A stretch of 64,000 nucleotides of DNA from Nonomuraea corallina. Its GTDB lineage: Bacteria > Actinomycetota > Actinomycetes > Streptosporangiales > Streptosporangiaceae. The stretch spans positions 16,002 to 80,001 of the forward strand of contig NZ_JAPNNL010000010.1 of NCBI RefSeq assembly GCF_027620315.1, given 5' to 3'. The notes below the pieces were generated by a model that worked only from the letters and a program-made list of their open reading frames with translations, was not told where the DNA came from and ran no database searches. This document shows positions 26,247 through 34,136 of the stretch, in pieces. Position numbers and translations under genes: made by a program. Each line of letters starts with the position of its first letter. Position 1 is the first letter of the stretch.

Positions 26247-26548
26247 GCCTGACCTGGGAAGGAGAGGAAGACGACCGCCGCGCCGCCGAGCAGGCCGCCG
26301 AGCGCCGCCGGCGCCTCCTCGACCACGCGGTCGGCGACCCCATCGTGATCGCCAACGAGTTCGCCGAGATCCGCGTCGTGTGCGTACAGACCAGGAACGG
26401 GAACCGGCTGCTGATCGACTCCCCGAAGACCGGTCAGTGGATCACCCTCGACCCGCTCGAACTCGAAGCCCTGACCTGGCAGAACACGGCGACCTTGTCC
26501 GCCATGGTCGGGCATCCGTTCAGGCCGTTGCTGGCGGACACCCCGTGA
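26243..26548 (+). CDS. Small conserved protein of dioxygenase operons
   Basis: 101 residues. The first 30 are charged (Glu/Arg-rich, probably helical); the rest contains IANEFAEIRVVCVQTRNGNR, LLIDSPKTGQWITLDPLELE and ALTWQNTATLSAMVGHPF. Similar small proteins sit in actinobacterial aromatic dioxygenase operons and are often labelled dihydrodiol dehydrogenase in databases, although this protein has no Rossmann fold or catalytic residues of one; that label looks wrong. Its ATG overlaps the beta-subunit stop, so it is made with the oxygenase. Possibly an assembly or accessory factor; the function is unknown. Confidence 0.75.
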   Translation: MSLTWEGEEDDRRAAEQAAERRRRLLDHAVGDPIVIANEFAEIRVVCVQTRNGNRLLIDSPKTGQWITLDPLELEALTWQNTATLSAMVGHPFRPLLADTP

Positions 26549-26636
26549 GCCCGCGTGCCCGGCGCGACCCGTTCAGGTGTCCGCGCGGACGGCTCAGTGC
26601 CGCCGCAGCCCCCGACCCGGCTAGGAGTGTCCCCCG

Positions 26637-27419
26637 ATGACCGGTTGGCTGGACGGCCAGCGCGCGCTCGTCGTCGGCGGAGGGTCCGGGATCGGACGCG
26701 CCGTCGTCGACGCCTTCCTGTCGGAAGGCGCCCGGGTCGCCGTTCTCGAACGCGACCCGGCCAAAGCAGGCCTTCTCACCGCAGAACTGCCCGGCGTGCC
26801 CGTGGTCGTCGGGGACGCGACCCTCCCCGCCGACAACCGCGCCGCGGTCCGCCGGACCGTGGACGAGTTCGGCGGCCTCGACGTCCTGGTCCACTGCGTC
26901 GGCATCTTCGACTTCTACCGAGGGCTGGCCGACCTCGACGAGGACGAGATCGACGACGCCTTCGACGAGATCTTCGCGGTCAACGTCAAGAGCAACCTGC
27001 ACGCGGTGAAGGCCGCGCTGCCGGAACTCCGCAGGACGCGCGGCTCGGTGATCCTGACCGAGTCGACCTCCGCCTACTACCCGGGACGCGGCGGCGTGCT
27101 CTACGTCAGCTCGAAACACGCGGTGCGCGGCCTCGTCACCGCGCTGGCCCACGAGCTCGCCCCCGACATCCGGGTCAACGCGGTGGCGCCCGGCGGAACC
27201 ATGAACACCGACCTGCGCGGCCCCACCACGCTCGGCCTGCGTGACAAGCGGCTGAACGACACCCCGGGACGAGCGGCCGAACTCGCCGGCAGAGTCCCCC
27301 TGGGGATCGCCATGTCGGGAACGGACCACGCGTGGAGCTACGTCTACCTGGCCTCCCGGCGCGCCCGGGGCGTCACCGGGGACGTCGCCCACTCCGACGG
27401 CGGCATCCGCGTCAGGTGA
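26637..27419 (+). CDS. cis-Dihydrodiol dehydrogenase (BphB/PhtB-like SDR)
   Basis: 260 residues. Cofactor motif GGGSGIG near 14-20, the catalytic Ser in LTESTSAYYPG, YVSSK as YxxxK, and the segment NAVAPGGTMNTDLRGPTTLG, which is highly characteristic of biphenyl/phthalate cis-dihydrodiol dehydrogenases. It re-aromatises the cis-diol formed by the upstream dioxygenase with NAD+. AGGAG lies 9 bases before the ATG. An 88-bp gap separates it from the small gene upstream; it is still likely in the same operon. Confidence 0.9.
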   Translation: MTGWLDGQRALVVGGGSGIGRAVVDAFLSEGARVAVLERDPAKAGLLTAELPGVPVVVGDATLPADNRAAVRRTVDEFGGLDVLVHCVGIFDFYRGLADLDEDEIDDAFDEIFAVNVKSNLHAVKAALPELRRTRGSVILTESTSAYYPGRGGVLYVSSKHAVRGLVTALAHELAPDIRVNAVAPGGTMNTDLRGPTTLGLRDKRLNDTPGRAAELAGRVPLGIAMSGTDHAWSYVYLASRRARGVTGDVAHSDGGIRVR

Positions 27420-27451
27420 ACCCTCGACCCTTTCTCACAGGAGTGATACAC

Positions 27452-27649
27452 GTGGCAGCCGTAGAAGCCGATCTGGAAGCGTGCCAGGGCTACGCCAACT
27501 GCGTCGTCGGCGCCGACCGCTACTTCGACATCGACGACGACGGGGTCGTGGTGCTCCTCAGGATCGAGGTGGCCGACGAGGACCGCCGGCGCGTCGAGGA
27601 GGCGGTGCGCAGCTGCCCCGTCTCCGCGCTCAAGGTGACCGACGCATGA
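27452..27649 (+). CDS. [3Fe-4S] ferredoxin of the dioxygenase
   Basis: 65 residues, single-cluster ferredoxin. Cys11, Cys17 (CQGYANC) and Cys55 (SCPVSAL) give the three-cysteine pattern of 3Fe-4S ferredoxins, as used by actinobacterial P450s and phthalate 3,4-dioxygenase. GTG 27452 has AGGAG 8 bases upstream. It carries electrons from the reductase encoded next (whose ATG overlaps its stop) to the Rieske alpha subunit. Confidence 0.9.
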   Translation: MAAVEADLEACQGYANCVVGADRYFDIDDDGVVVLLRIEVADEDRRRVEEAVRSCPVSALKVTDA

Positions 27650-28866
27650 CGCGCACCCTGATCGTCGGAGCCTCCGTCGGCGGCGTCCGCACCGCGCAGG
27701 CCCTCCGCGGCGGCGGGTACGACGGCGAGATCGTCCTGATCGACCTGGAGACGGAGGCACCGTACGACAAGCCACCGCTCAGCAAGGCACTGCTGACCGG
27801 GTCGGCCGTCCCGGACGGCATCCGCCTGCTGACGCCGGAACAGGCCGGCGCGGCCCGGATCGACCTGCTTCTCGGCCTGCGCGCCGTCGGCCTCGACCCG
27901 CGGGCCCGCGTGGTCGCGTTCGACGACGGGAGCTCCCTCGGCTACGACCGGCTCGTGGTCGCCACCGGCGGTTCGGCCCGCCGTCCGCCCTGGGCGACGA
28001 CGGACGGGGTACACCTCGTACGCACGCTCGCCGACGCGGCCGGGCTCCGCCGCGACCTCGCCGCCGGGGGCCCTCTCGTGGTGATCGGCGCCGGGTTCGT
28101 CGGGGCCGAGGTCGCCTCCACGGGACGCCGGCTCGGCCTGGACGTGACGATGATCGACGCCCAGCCGTACCCGCTGAGCAGGTCCTTGAGCCCGGACCTC
28201 GCGAGAGCGGTCCTGGCCCTGCACGAGAACGCGGGCGTCCGGTGCCTGATGGGCGCGGGCGTGTCCGGCGTCGCCGGAAGCCGGGGGCGGCTGACGGTGA
28301 CCCTGGACGACGGCACCGAACTGAAGGCCGCCACCCTGGTCGCCGGGATCGGCGCCGCCCCCAGCGACGGCTGGCTCGCCACGTCCGGCCTCACGCTGGA
28401 CGACGGCCTCGTCTGCGACGAGCACTGCCGAGCCGTGGGGACGACCGACGTCTACGCGGTCGGCGACGTCGCGCGCTGGTTCGACCTCGCGCGGGGACGT
28501 CACGTACGCGTCGAACACTGGACCAACGCGGTCGAGCAGGCCGCCTACGTGGCCCACGCCATCATCGACCCGCGCTCCCCTCGCCCGTACCGGCCCGTCG
28601 ACTTCGTCTGGAGCGACCAGCACCACTGGAAGATCCAGGTGATAGGCGACGCGACCGGACCTGCGGCCACGGCCATCCTGGGCGATCCGATGGCCGACCA
28701 GCGGTTCGCGGCGCTGTACGCGGACGAGCACGGCCGGCTGCGCGGCGCCGTGGTCGTCAACTGGCCCCGAGCCCTGGTGCGGTGCCGCAAGGCGATGCGC
28801 GAGACCGCCGCCTGGCGCGACCTCACGGCCGACCTGCACACCGCCGTCGGACGGGCCGGGGCATAG
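27646..28866 (+). CDS. NAD(P)H:ferredoxin reductase (FAD-dependent)
   Basis: 406 residues. FAD-binding motif VGASVGGVRTAQAL at 6-19 (GxSxGG variant of the usual GxGxxG), NAD-binding VIGAGFVGAEVAS near 143-155, FAD C-terminal TTDVYAVGDVARW, and a C-terminal reductase domain. Family of BphA4/ThcD-type reductases. ATG 27646 overlaps the ferredoxin stop (ATGA). Last gene of the dioxygenase operon and supplies electrons from NADH. Confidence 0.92.
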   Translation: MTRTLIVGASVGGVRTAQALRGGGYDGEIVLIDLETEAPYDKPPLSKALLTGSAVPDGIRLLTPEQAGAARIDLLLGLRAVGLDPRARVVAFDDGSSLGYDRLVVATGGSARRPPWATTDGVHLVRTLADAAGLRRDLAAGGPLVVIGAGFVGAEVASTGRRLGLDVTMIDAQPYPLSRSLSPDLARAVLALHENAGVRCLMGAGVSGVAGSRGRLTVTLDDGTELKAATLVAGIGAAPSDGWLATSGLTLDDGLVCDEHCRAVGTTDVYAVGDVARWFDLARGRHVRVEHWTNAVEQAAYVAHAIIDPRSPRPYRPVDFVWSDQHHWKIQVIGDATGPAATAILGDPMADQRFAALYADEHGRLRGAVVVNWPRALVRCRKAMRETAAWRDLTADLHTAVGRAGA

Positions 28867-28984
28867 CGGTGCGGTTTCCGATAGGCTGGCGCCAGCGTCG
28901 CGTGCCGGTGACAGGCCGTGTCAGGCATGGAGGCGCCGGATCGAAGGAGTTTGACGATGTTCTCGTCGCATCCTTCAGTCTTCC

Positions 28985-29455
28985 GTGACTGACCGCGAGA
29001 CCACCAGGCTCATCGCCTGGAGCCACGAACTGCGCCGCGTCCACACCCGCCTGCGCGAGGCCCTGCTCGTCACCCGCACCGCGCTCGACGACGGGGTGGC
29101 GGGCGAAAACGCCACCCGTGACCTGCTGCTCTACTGCCACGGGTTCTGCACCGCGCTCGACGGGCACCACCAGGGCGAGGACCGGAAGCTGTTCCCCGCC
29201 ATCGAGGCCGCGCACCCGCACCTCGCCCCCGTGCTGCGCTCCCTCCGACAGGACCACTCGATGATCGCCCACCTGGTCACCGGCCTCCGTGCCGCGGTCG
29301 AACGGTCCGCCACCCGCGCCGAACTCGACCGCCACCTGGAAGGGATCGAGGCGATCATGGAAAGCCACTTCCGCTACGAGGAACGACAACTCCTCGCGGT
29401 CCTGGAAACCCTGGACCTGAACACCACCCCGGAGGAGACACTGGGCCCGCTATGA
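28985..29455 (+). CDS. Hemerythrin domain-containing protein
   Basis: 156 residues, one HHE four-helix bundle. Metal-type residues are visible in order: H in ELRRVHTRL, H in LLLYCHGFC, HHQGED, QDHSMIAH and ESHFRYEE. Actinobacterial proteins of this kind bind a di-iron site and are thought to sense or detoxify O2, NO or peroxide. GTG 28985 gives the shortest natural start. Monocistronic; its position just after an oxygenase operon may be coincidental. Confidence 0.85.
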   Translation: MTDRETTRLIAWSHELRRVHTRLREALLVTRTALDDGVAGENATRDLLLYCHGFCTALDGHHQGEDRKLFPAIEAAHPHLAPVLRSLRQDHSMIAHLVTGLRAAVERSATRAELDRHLEGIEAIMESHFRYEERQLLAVLETLDLNTTPEETLGPL

Positions 29456-29605
29456 CCGGTTGCTCCCAGAGAAGTCGCGAAATCCGCATCCCGGGAGCCA
29501 GAACCCCCGTTCCATTTGGTCCGGTCGACGGTTACCGCCTGTGAGGCCGTAGGTGGACCTGGAAAAGCGGATCAGGCATCCTTGTCTTCCTTCTGTCGAT
29601 GATCG

Positions 29606-29791
29606 GTGGTGATGGGGATGCTTGAAGGCCTGTTTCTCTTGGTGCTGTGGATTGTTCCCGTGGTGCTGTCGTTCTTCCTCATCTACTGGGCGGTTCGACT
29701 GGCGATCAGACATGAGAAGCAATGGGTGCCGACCACGCGCGAGGCCGGCACGCCGCGTCGTCGGCCGCGACCACGCCGTGAGCCCGAATGA
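29606..29791 (+). CDS. Small single-pass membrane protein
   Basis: 61 residues (GTG 29606) or 59 (ATG 29612). One hydrophobic helix at about 6-31 (LFLLVLWIVPVVLSFFLIYW) followed by a basic tail ending in [12 protein letters not shown], so N-out/C-in by the positive-inside rule. Not recognised as a family. A terminator-like hairpin directly follows its stop, which supports expression as a single small gene. Confidence 0.55.
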   Translation: MVMGMLEGLFLLVLWIVPVVLSFFLIYWAVRLAIRHEKQWVPTTREAGTPRRRPRPRREPE

Positions 29792-29795
29792 GCAG

Positions 29796-29826
29796 AGCCC
29801 GCTGACCGAGCCTGTGTCAGCGGGCT
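29796..29826 (+). terminator. Hairpin terminator
   Basis: Perfect 11-bp stem AGCCCGCTGAC (29796-29806) / GTCAGCGGGCT (29816-29826), 9-nt loop, 4 bases after the small membrane protein gene. No gene is seen in 29827-30090. Confidence 0.75.
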
Positions 29827-30090
29827 TGTGGTGCGGCGGCCGCCACGATCGCCTCCTCAGATTTGATCGTCATCAGGGACGCCGGGTTCGAGACTATGGC
29901 GGCTGCTACGCGACTGCGGGAACTTGATTCGCAGACCCTTCGTTCTCACGACACGTAACGCTAGAAATAGGAGCAGTCAGCTTGAGGTTGGGACAAGACA
30001 TTGACCGTTCCTATTTTCAGGTATATGAGTCGTGGAGCCGAACGGCTTTCGGGGACGATCCATCAGGCGAACCAAGAGAAGAGGTCGGTC

Positions 30091-30438
30091 ATGGACGAAC
30101 AAGAATTAGCCGAGTTGTTCCAGGGCACGAATATCGCAGTCACACCTGGCGAGGAATTACTTCGGAAAGGCAACGCAAATCTCTGGCGTGACCGAGAAGC
30201 TGTGGGCGGCCGACTCTGGCTGACCAGCAAGTGGCTGATCTTCCGCTCGCACTCCATGAACATTCAAGTCGGCGTCTGGGCATGGCCGCTCGAGGAGGTC
30301 ATCTCGGCGACACCGGTCAACACGCTCGCTATCGTGCCAAATGGCATGGAAATCGTGCTGCGGAGTGATGAGCGAATCAAATTTGTCGTGCACCGTCGCC
30401 GGGAATGGATAGACGCCATCATGAAGGCGAAAGGATGA
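30091..30438 (+). CDS. GRAM/PH-like domain protein
   Basis: 115 residues. After a short acidic N-terminal helix (DEQELAELFQG), the chain shows the beta-rich pattern of GRAM/PH-type domains: GGRLWLTSKWLIFRSH, WAWPLEEVISATPVNT, MEIVLRSDERIKFVV, ending in a helix REWIDAIM. ATG 30091 has an AGAAGAGG sequence upstream; the open frame to 30001 lacks support. Lower GC than the catabolic genes. Cytosolic; function unknown, possibly lipid or protein binding. Confidence 0.6.
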   Translation: MDEQELAELFQGTNIAVTPGEELLRKGNANLWRDREAVGGRLWLTSKWLIFRSHSMNIQVGVWAWPLEEVISATPVNTLAIVPNGMEIVLRSDERIKFVVHRRREWIDAIMKAKG

Positions 30439-30654
30439 CGCCTTTCCCAAGTCGAACGTTGCAAGAGCAGGCTGGCGCTGAGGCCGCCCCGGTCAAGGCG
30501 GGCCGGCGAAGGGTCGGCGTTCCGCGTGTGCGGCACGGCAAGAGATCTGAGTAACGCCGGCCAGTCCACCGGGGGCCTCTCGGGGTCGTACCGACTTTTC
30601 GTCGGACTCGCGTGCCATCATCTCCGTGATCTGCTCCAGGAGAACAGGACCCCT

Positions 30655-31167
30655 ATGAGCGACTATGACTGGCTCGATGACGAGGCGTTCTGCGCGACCT
30701 TCGTCCGCGGCCTGACCCCGCACGAGGCGCTGGCCCGCCTCGGCATTGACGTGTTCGACGGGGAGGACGAGGAAGGCGAGTTCGAGGAGGGCCTCATCTC
30801 TGCCCGACCGGCCGAGGGCGGGACCATTCTGAGCGAGGACAATGGCTTCGTCGGCACGCTGCCCGAGGTCCTGCGGTCCCTGTCCGCGGGAACGGTCACG
30901 GCGAGCGTCTTCGTCAACGTGAACAGGGTCGCCTCCTTCGACCATTACGCCGACGGTCGCAACGTCCTGTCCTTCGACCCGCTGTTCGGCGGCGACGAGG
31001 ACGGCATCCCTGACGACTACCTGGCCGACCGGATCGAGCTCGGGCTGGCCGGCGACAAGTCGGAGGGTGGACTCGCGGCTGCGCTGCTGCTGGCCGAGCG
31101 CATCACCGAGGTGCGGCCGAACGCGTCAAGTGACGTCGTGGCCGCCCACGGCGTTGTCGAGTACTGA
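30655..31167 (+). CDS. DUF6461-like protein
   Basis: 170 residues, acidic. The start YDWLDDEAFCATFVRGLTP with EALARLGI resembles the DUF6461 family of actinomycetes. An acidic run (DGEDEEGEFEEG) occurs near 36-47. ATG 30655 is preceded by CAGGAGAACAGG. Function unknown; such genes are frequent, often in several copies, in Streptosporangiales and Streptomyces accessory regions. Confidence 0.65.
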   Translation: MSDYDWLDDEAFCATFVRGLTPHEALARLGIDVFDGEDEEGEFEEGLISARPAEGGTILSEDNGFVGTLPEVLRSLSAGTVTASVFVNVNRVASFDHYADGRNVLSFDPLFGGDEDGIPDDYLADRIELGLAGDKSEGGLAAALLLAERITEVRPNASSDVVAAHGVVEY

Positions 31168-31253
31168 GGACCTCCGCCGGCTTCGACAGCGCGACCTTGA
31201 CGGCAACTTGATCGTGAGCGTTGTGAGCAGCGGCGCGCCGTGAGGTCGCGGGT

Positions 31254-31388
31254 TCATCGCCGCCGACGGCACTCCCTGCGGCGGGAGAGCATGACCCAGG
31301 CAAGCCAGATGACTGTGGGCAGGAGGAGCAGCAGGACCACCAAGCCGCCCCCGACGACAAGCGCGGCGTCACTCCACAACTCGATCAC
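31254..31388 (-). CDS. Very small single-pass membrane protein (candidate)
   Basis: 44 residues from GTG 31388. One helix of about 22 residues (VVGGGLVVLLLLLPTVIWLA) followed by a strongly basic tail (SRRRECRRRR). Its design (short N terminus, one helix, Arg-rich end) mirrors the 61-residue protein at 29606. The ribosome-binding site is weak and the call rests on the amphipathic logic of the frame; the opposite-strand and other-frame readings look random. Confidence 0.4.
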   Translation of the reverse strand: MIELWSDAALVVGGGLVVLLLLLPTVIWLAWVMLSRRRECRRRR

Positions 31389-31517
31389 AGGCTCATCTTG
31401 GTCCACGCTGAAAGGTCAGCCGTGAAAGAGCACGCTGCGGCGGCAGCCGCTGACCGCAGGAATTCTGTCGCCCGTCTCGTATACCGTCCCTGGCCAGGCT
31501 GAGGAAAGGGAGCGTCC

Positions 31518-32132
31518 ATGAACGAGATCGCCGCCCGCTACCGGGTTCGGGCCGACGACTTCGCGGCCAAGGTCGCCGCCGTGAGGCCCTATCAGTGGTC
31601 CAATCCGTCACCTTGCGATGAGTGGAGCGCCAGAGACGTCGTACGCCACATCGTCGACATGCACGGCGCGATGCTCAGCCCACTCGGCAGGTCGCTCAGC
31701 GCCGCGCCCACCGTCGAGGAAGACCCGCTTGCCGCCTTCGTCTCGGCACGTGCCGACGTGGAAGCCTTGCTCGCCGACCCGGCCATCGCCGCGAGCGAGG
31801 TGAACACTCCGGCAGGGCGGCTCACCGTCGAGCAGCATGTCGACCAGGTGGTCAGTGCCGACCTGGTCCCGCACGGCTGGGATCTCGCCCGCGCCACCGG
31901 GCAGGACGACACGATCGACCCGACCGAGATCGAGGCGATGTGGCCCGCTCTCCAGCAGATCCCAGAGAAAATGCGCATCCCTGGCGCCTTCGGCCCCGGC
32001 ATCGTCGTCTTCAGCCCGGAGGTCGAAGTTCCCGACGACGCCCCACTCCAGCACCGCGTCCTCGGTCTCCTCGGCCGCGACCCTCACTGGCGTCCGAGTG
32101 ATGTGGAGGTATCGAGAAGGCACGAGGAATGA
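31518..32132 (+). CDS. TIGR03086-like DinB/maleylpyruvate isomerase-fold protein
   Basis: 204 residues. The DinB/MDMPI-type N terminus is clear: RVRADDFAAKVAAV, WSNPSPCDEWSARDVVRHIVDMH with the metal-type His, then VEQHVDQVVSADLVPHGWDLARATGQ with further His/Asp residues. Proteins of this actinobacterial family are assumed to use mycothiol and a divalent metal; substrates are mostly unknown. AGGAAAGGGAG precedes ATG 31518. Monocistronic. Confidence 0.85.
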   Translation: MNEIAARYRVRADDFAAKVAAVRPYQWSNPSPCDEWSARDVVRHIVDMHGAMLSPLGRSLSAAPTVEEDPLAAFVSARADVEALLADPAIAASEVNTPAGRLTVEQHVDQVVSADLVPHGWDLARATGQDDTIDPTEIEAMWPALQQIPEKMRIPGAFGPGIVVFSPEVEVPDDAPLQHRVLGLLGRDPHWRPSDVEVSRRHEE

Positions 32133-32205
32133 TCAAGGCCCGACGATCAACCCGCCGACGATGATCTTCCCGAAGCCATGGAGGGTCAGAGGTAGGACAG
32201 AGGGC

Positions 32206-32476
32206 ATGAGTGAGCCTAGCGGCAAGTATTCGATCACCATGCCGCGCGACATCGCCGAGGCGGCCCGGTCCCGGAGCGGCCCTTCCGGGTTGTCCGCCTA
32301 CGTCGCCGTCGCCCGCCACGCTCTTGTCCGACGCCGGCCTGCACGGGCGCAAGTACGCCATCGACGCCATGCTCCGCGCCACCGCCCTCGCCCCGGGTCC
32401 CGTCACGGTCCTCACCTCCGCCCCCGAGGACCTCGCCGCTCTGGGCGCCGGACGCGTCACCGTAATCAAGGTCTGA
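32206..32476 (+). pseudogene. Internally deleted toxin-antitoxin locus (antitoxin N-term fused out of frame to PIN toxin C-term)
   Basis: The first 38 codons match the N terminus of the antitoxin at 39078 (KYSITMPR, SRSGPSGLSAYV), and the last 55 codons match the PIN toxin C terminus at 39329 (GLHGRKYAIDAML, VTVLTSAPEDLAAL, GRVTVIKV) in another frame. About 380 bp of the intact locus are missing. The junction falls at TCGCCCGCCA (32309-32318), a sequence present in both genes of the intact copy (39187-39196 and 39564-39573), so the deletion probably arose between these short repeats. Homology continues about 70 bp after the stop. No functional toxin can be made. Confidence 0.85.
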
Positions 32477-32613
32477 GTCAGGCTTCCACCCTGCTTCGCG
32501 CAGACCACGTAGCCGCCGGCTTTGAGGTCCCCGTCGTACGCGGCGCGAAGGAAGCGGTTCACGAGACCTACCCATGGTCATCCGCGAAGCCGGGCGGTGA
32601 TCGCCGAGTGCGG

Positions 32614-32943
32614 CTAGGCCACCTTGACCGAGTGAGGTCCGACGCTGATGGTGATGTCGAGATGCCCGCCCAACGCGGCGGCGTAGGCGCGGAGCGTCTC
32701 CAGTTCCATGGCCTCGATGTTGCCGTTCTCGATCTGGGAGATCCGGGATTGGGATACACCGAGGATCCGGGCGACCTCAGCTTGTGTCTTTCCGATGGCC
32801 TTGCGGAGCTCTCTGAGGTGGTGGCCGGCGATGTAGGCGTCGAGTTCAGCCCGGGCCTTGGCCTGACGTTCCGGATCTGCCAACTCCGGATGGCGGCGGT
32901 GCGCCTCGGCTTTGACGTCCTGCCACCGGCGAGCGGTACTCAT
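32614..32943 (-). CDS. XRE-family antitoxin (HigA-like)
   Basis: 109 residues. Helix-turn-helix at about 46-100 (LRKAIGKTQAEVARILGVSQSRISQIENGN), preceded by a long charged helix (HPELADPERQAKARAELDAY). This is the HigA/RelB-like antitoxin layout in which the antitoxin follows its toxin. Its ATG overlaps the stop of a RelE/HigB-like toxin (ATGA at 32940-32943), but that toxin gene is frameshifted. The antitoxin frame itself is intact. Confidence 0.85.
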   Translation of the reverse strand: MSTARRWQDVKAEAHRRHPELADPERQAKARAELDAYIAGHHLRELRKAIGKTQAEVARILGVSQSRISQIENGNIEAMELETLRAYAAALGGHLDITISVGPHSVKVA

Positions 32944-33195
32944 CGATTGGTCTCCTTGTCCTGCTCCGCTCGGTAATCGGAGTAGCGGGCTTCGGCTAGC
33001 GGTATGGCTTCGTCATACCACCGGGACCATTGTCCCGCTTTATCACCTGCGACCAAGAAATCGCTGCCCTGCCTGGGTCGAAGACGAAGAGCATCCGGAT
33101 CTCCGATCGCTTCCTCGAGCCCGGCCGGAGCTCCTTCAAGTTCTTGAGGTTGCTGTGCTCAAGAGTGTCAACGAGCGGGCGCCCGAACGTGAGCC
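32940..33195 (-). pseudogene. RelE/HigB-like toxin, frameshifted and 5'-degraded
   Basis: Two overlapping minus-strand frames together give a HigB/RelE-like toxin: one has NLKNLKELRPGSRKRSEIR and MLFVFDPGRAAI, the other continues LVAGDKAGQW, SRWYDEAIPLAEARYSDY and ends in the ATGA overlap with the antitoxin. They join near 33052-33062, where one base appears lost in a TTTCTT tract. No convincing N terminus is found upstream of the FGRPLVDTLE segment. The toxin should be non-functional unless the frameshift is a sequencing error. Confidence 0.75.
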
Positions 33196-33276
33196 TCCTG
33201 CTCAGGTATGAGCCGGGAGATCTCCCCCCGCGGAGGTGTCAGGGTGCCGCACAGCCGGCATGGCCTTTCCGGGGAG

Positions 33277-34068
33277 TCAATCGACGATCTGTCCGCCGGT
33301 CAGGTTGGCCACGGTTCCGGTCATCGCCGCCGCCTGGTCGGAGGCCACGAAGGCGGCCACGTTCGCAAGCTCCCGCAGCGTGGTCGCCTGCCTGCGGTGG
33401 GACAGACCGGCCGCGAAGGCCGCGAACTGCTCCGGCGTGATGCCCTGAGCCTCGGCGTGCAGACCGAAGACGACGTCGATGGTCGGCGTTTCCGGTAGTC
33501 CCGACGTGCGCAGGCAGACGGCCCTGACGCCGTACCGCGCGTACTCGGCCGAGAGCGCGCGGTTGAGCCCTTCGAGCGCCGCCCAGGCCGGCCCCATGCC
33601 GCCGACCAGCGGGAAGCCGAGACGGGCCGGCTCCGGCGTGTGCATCAGGATCACCCCCGACCGCTGCCGGACCATGCGGCGGGCGGCGGCCCTGGCAGTC
33701 AGGAAATGAGCCTGCGTGTAGGTGGCGATCGGCAGCGCGAAGCTCTCCACCGGCAGTTCGGTGAGCGGGATCCCCTGGATGCCCTGCTGCGGGATCCCGA
33801 TGGCGTTGAACGAGACGTCGACCGTCCCGCCCTGACGCACCACGGCATCGAGGTGGCTCTCCACTGCCTCCTCGTCGAGCGCGTCGACCCGGGCGGTCTC
33901 GGCCGCCCCGCCGGCGGCCGAGATCTCCTTCGCCAGCGCGTCGACGGCGCAGAGGTCCCGTCCGGTCAGGAAGACGCGTGCGCCTTCCCGCGCGAACGCA
34001 CGGGCGACCGCGCCACCGACCGATCCGGTTGCGCCGTAGACGACCGCGTTCTTGTTCTTGAGCGACAC
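33277..34068 (-). CDS. Atypical SDR family protein lacking the YxxxK motif
   Basis: 263 residues. The Rossmann motif YGATGSVGGAVARAF at 10-24 and TGRD for NADP preference are intact. At the position of the catalytic YxxxK the sequence reads GGMGPAWAALEGLNRAL, so both Tyr and Lys are missing. GTG 34068 is supported by AAGGAGG 5-8 bases upstream. Same strand as a second SDR (34137) with a 68-bp gap. Proteins of this type recur in actinomycetes; the function may be non-catalytic or use other residues. Confidence 0.8.
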   Translation of the reverse strand: MSLKNKNAVVYGATGSVGGAVARAFAREGARVFLTGRDLCAVDALAKEISAAGGAAETARVDALDEEAVESHLDAVVRQGGTVDVSFNAIGIPQQGIQGIPLTELPVESFALPIATYTQAHFLTARAAARRMVRQRSGVILMHTPEPARLGFPLVGGMGPAWAALEGLNRALSAEYARYGVRAVCLRTSGLPETPTIDVVFGLHAEAQGITPEQFAAFAAGLSHRRQATTLRELANVAAFVASDQAAAMTGTVANLTGGQIVD

Positions 34069-34136
34069 TGTGGTCCTCCTTCGTCGGTTCTCCGTTGGCC
34101 GCCGTGGCGGCATGTGCCATTCCGTATCGGGTCGTC

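Noticed and set aside
31103..31372. 89-residue minus-strand frame
   Set aside because: Not protein-like; another minus frame in the same place gives a better membrane protein at 31254-31388.
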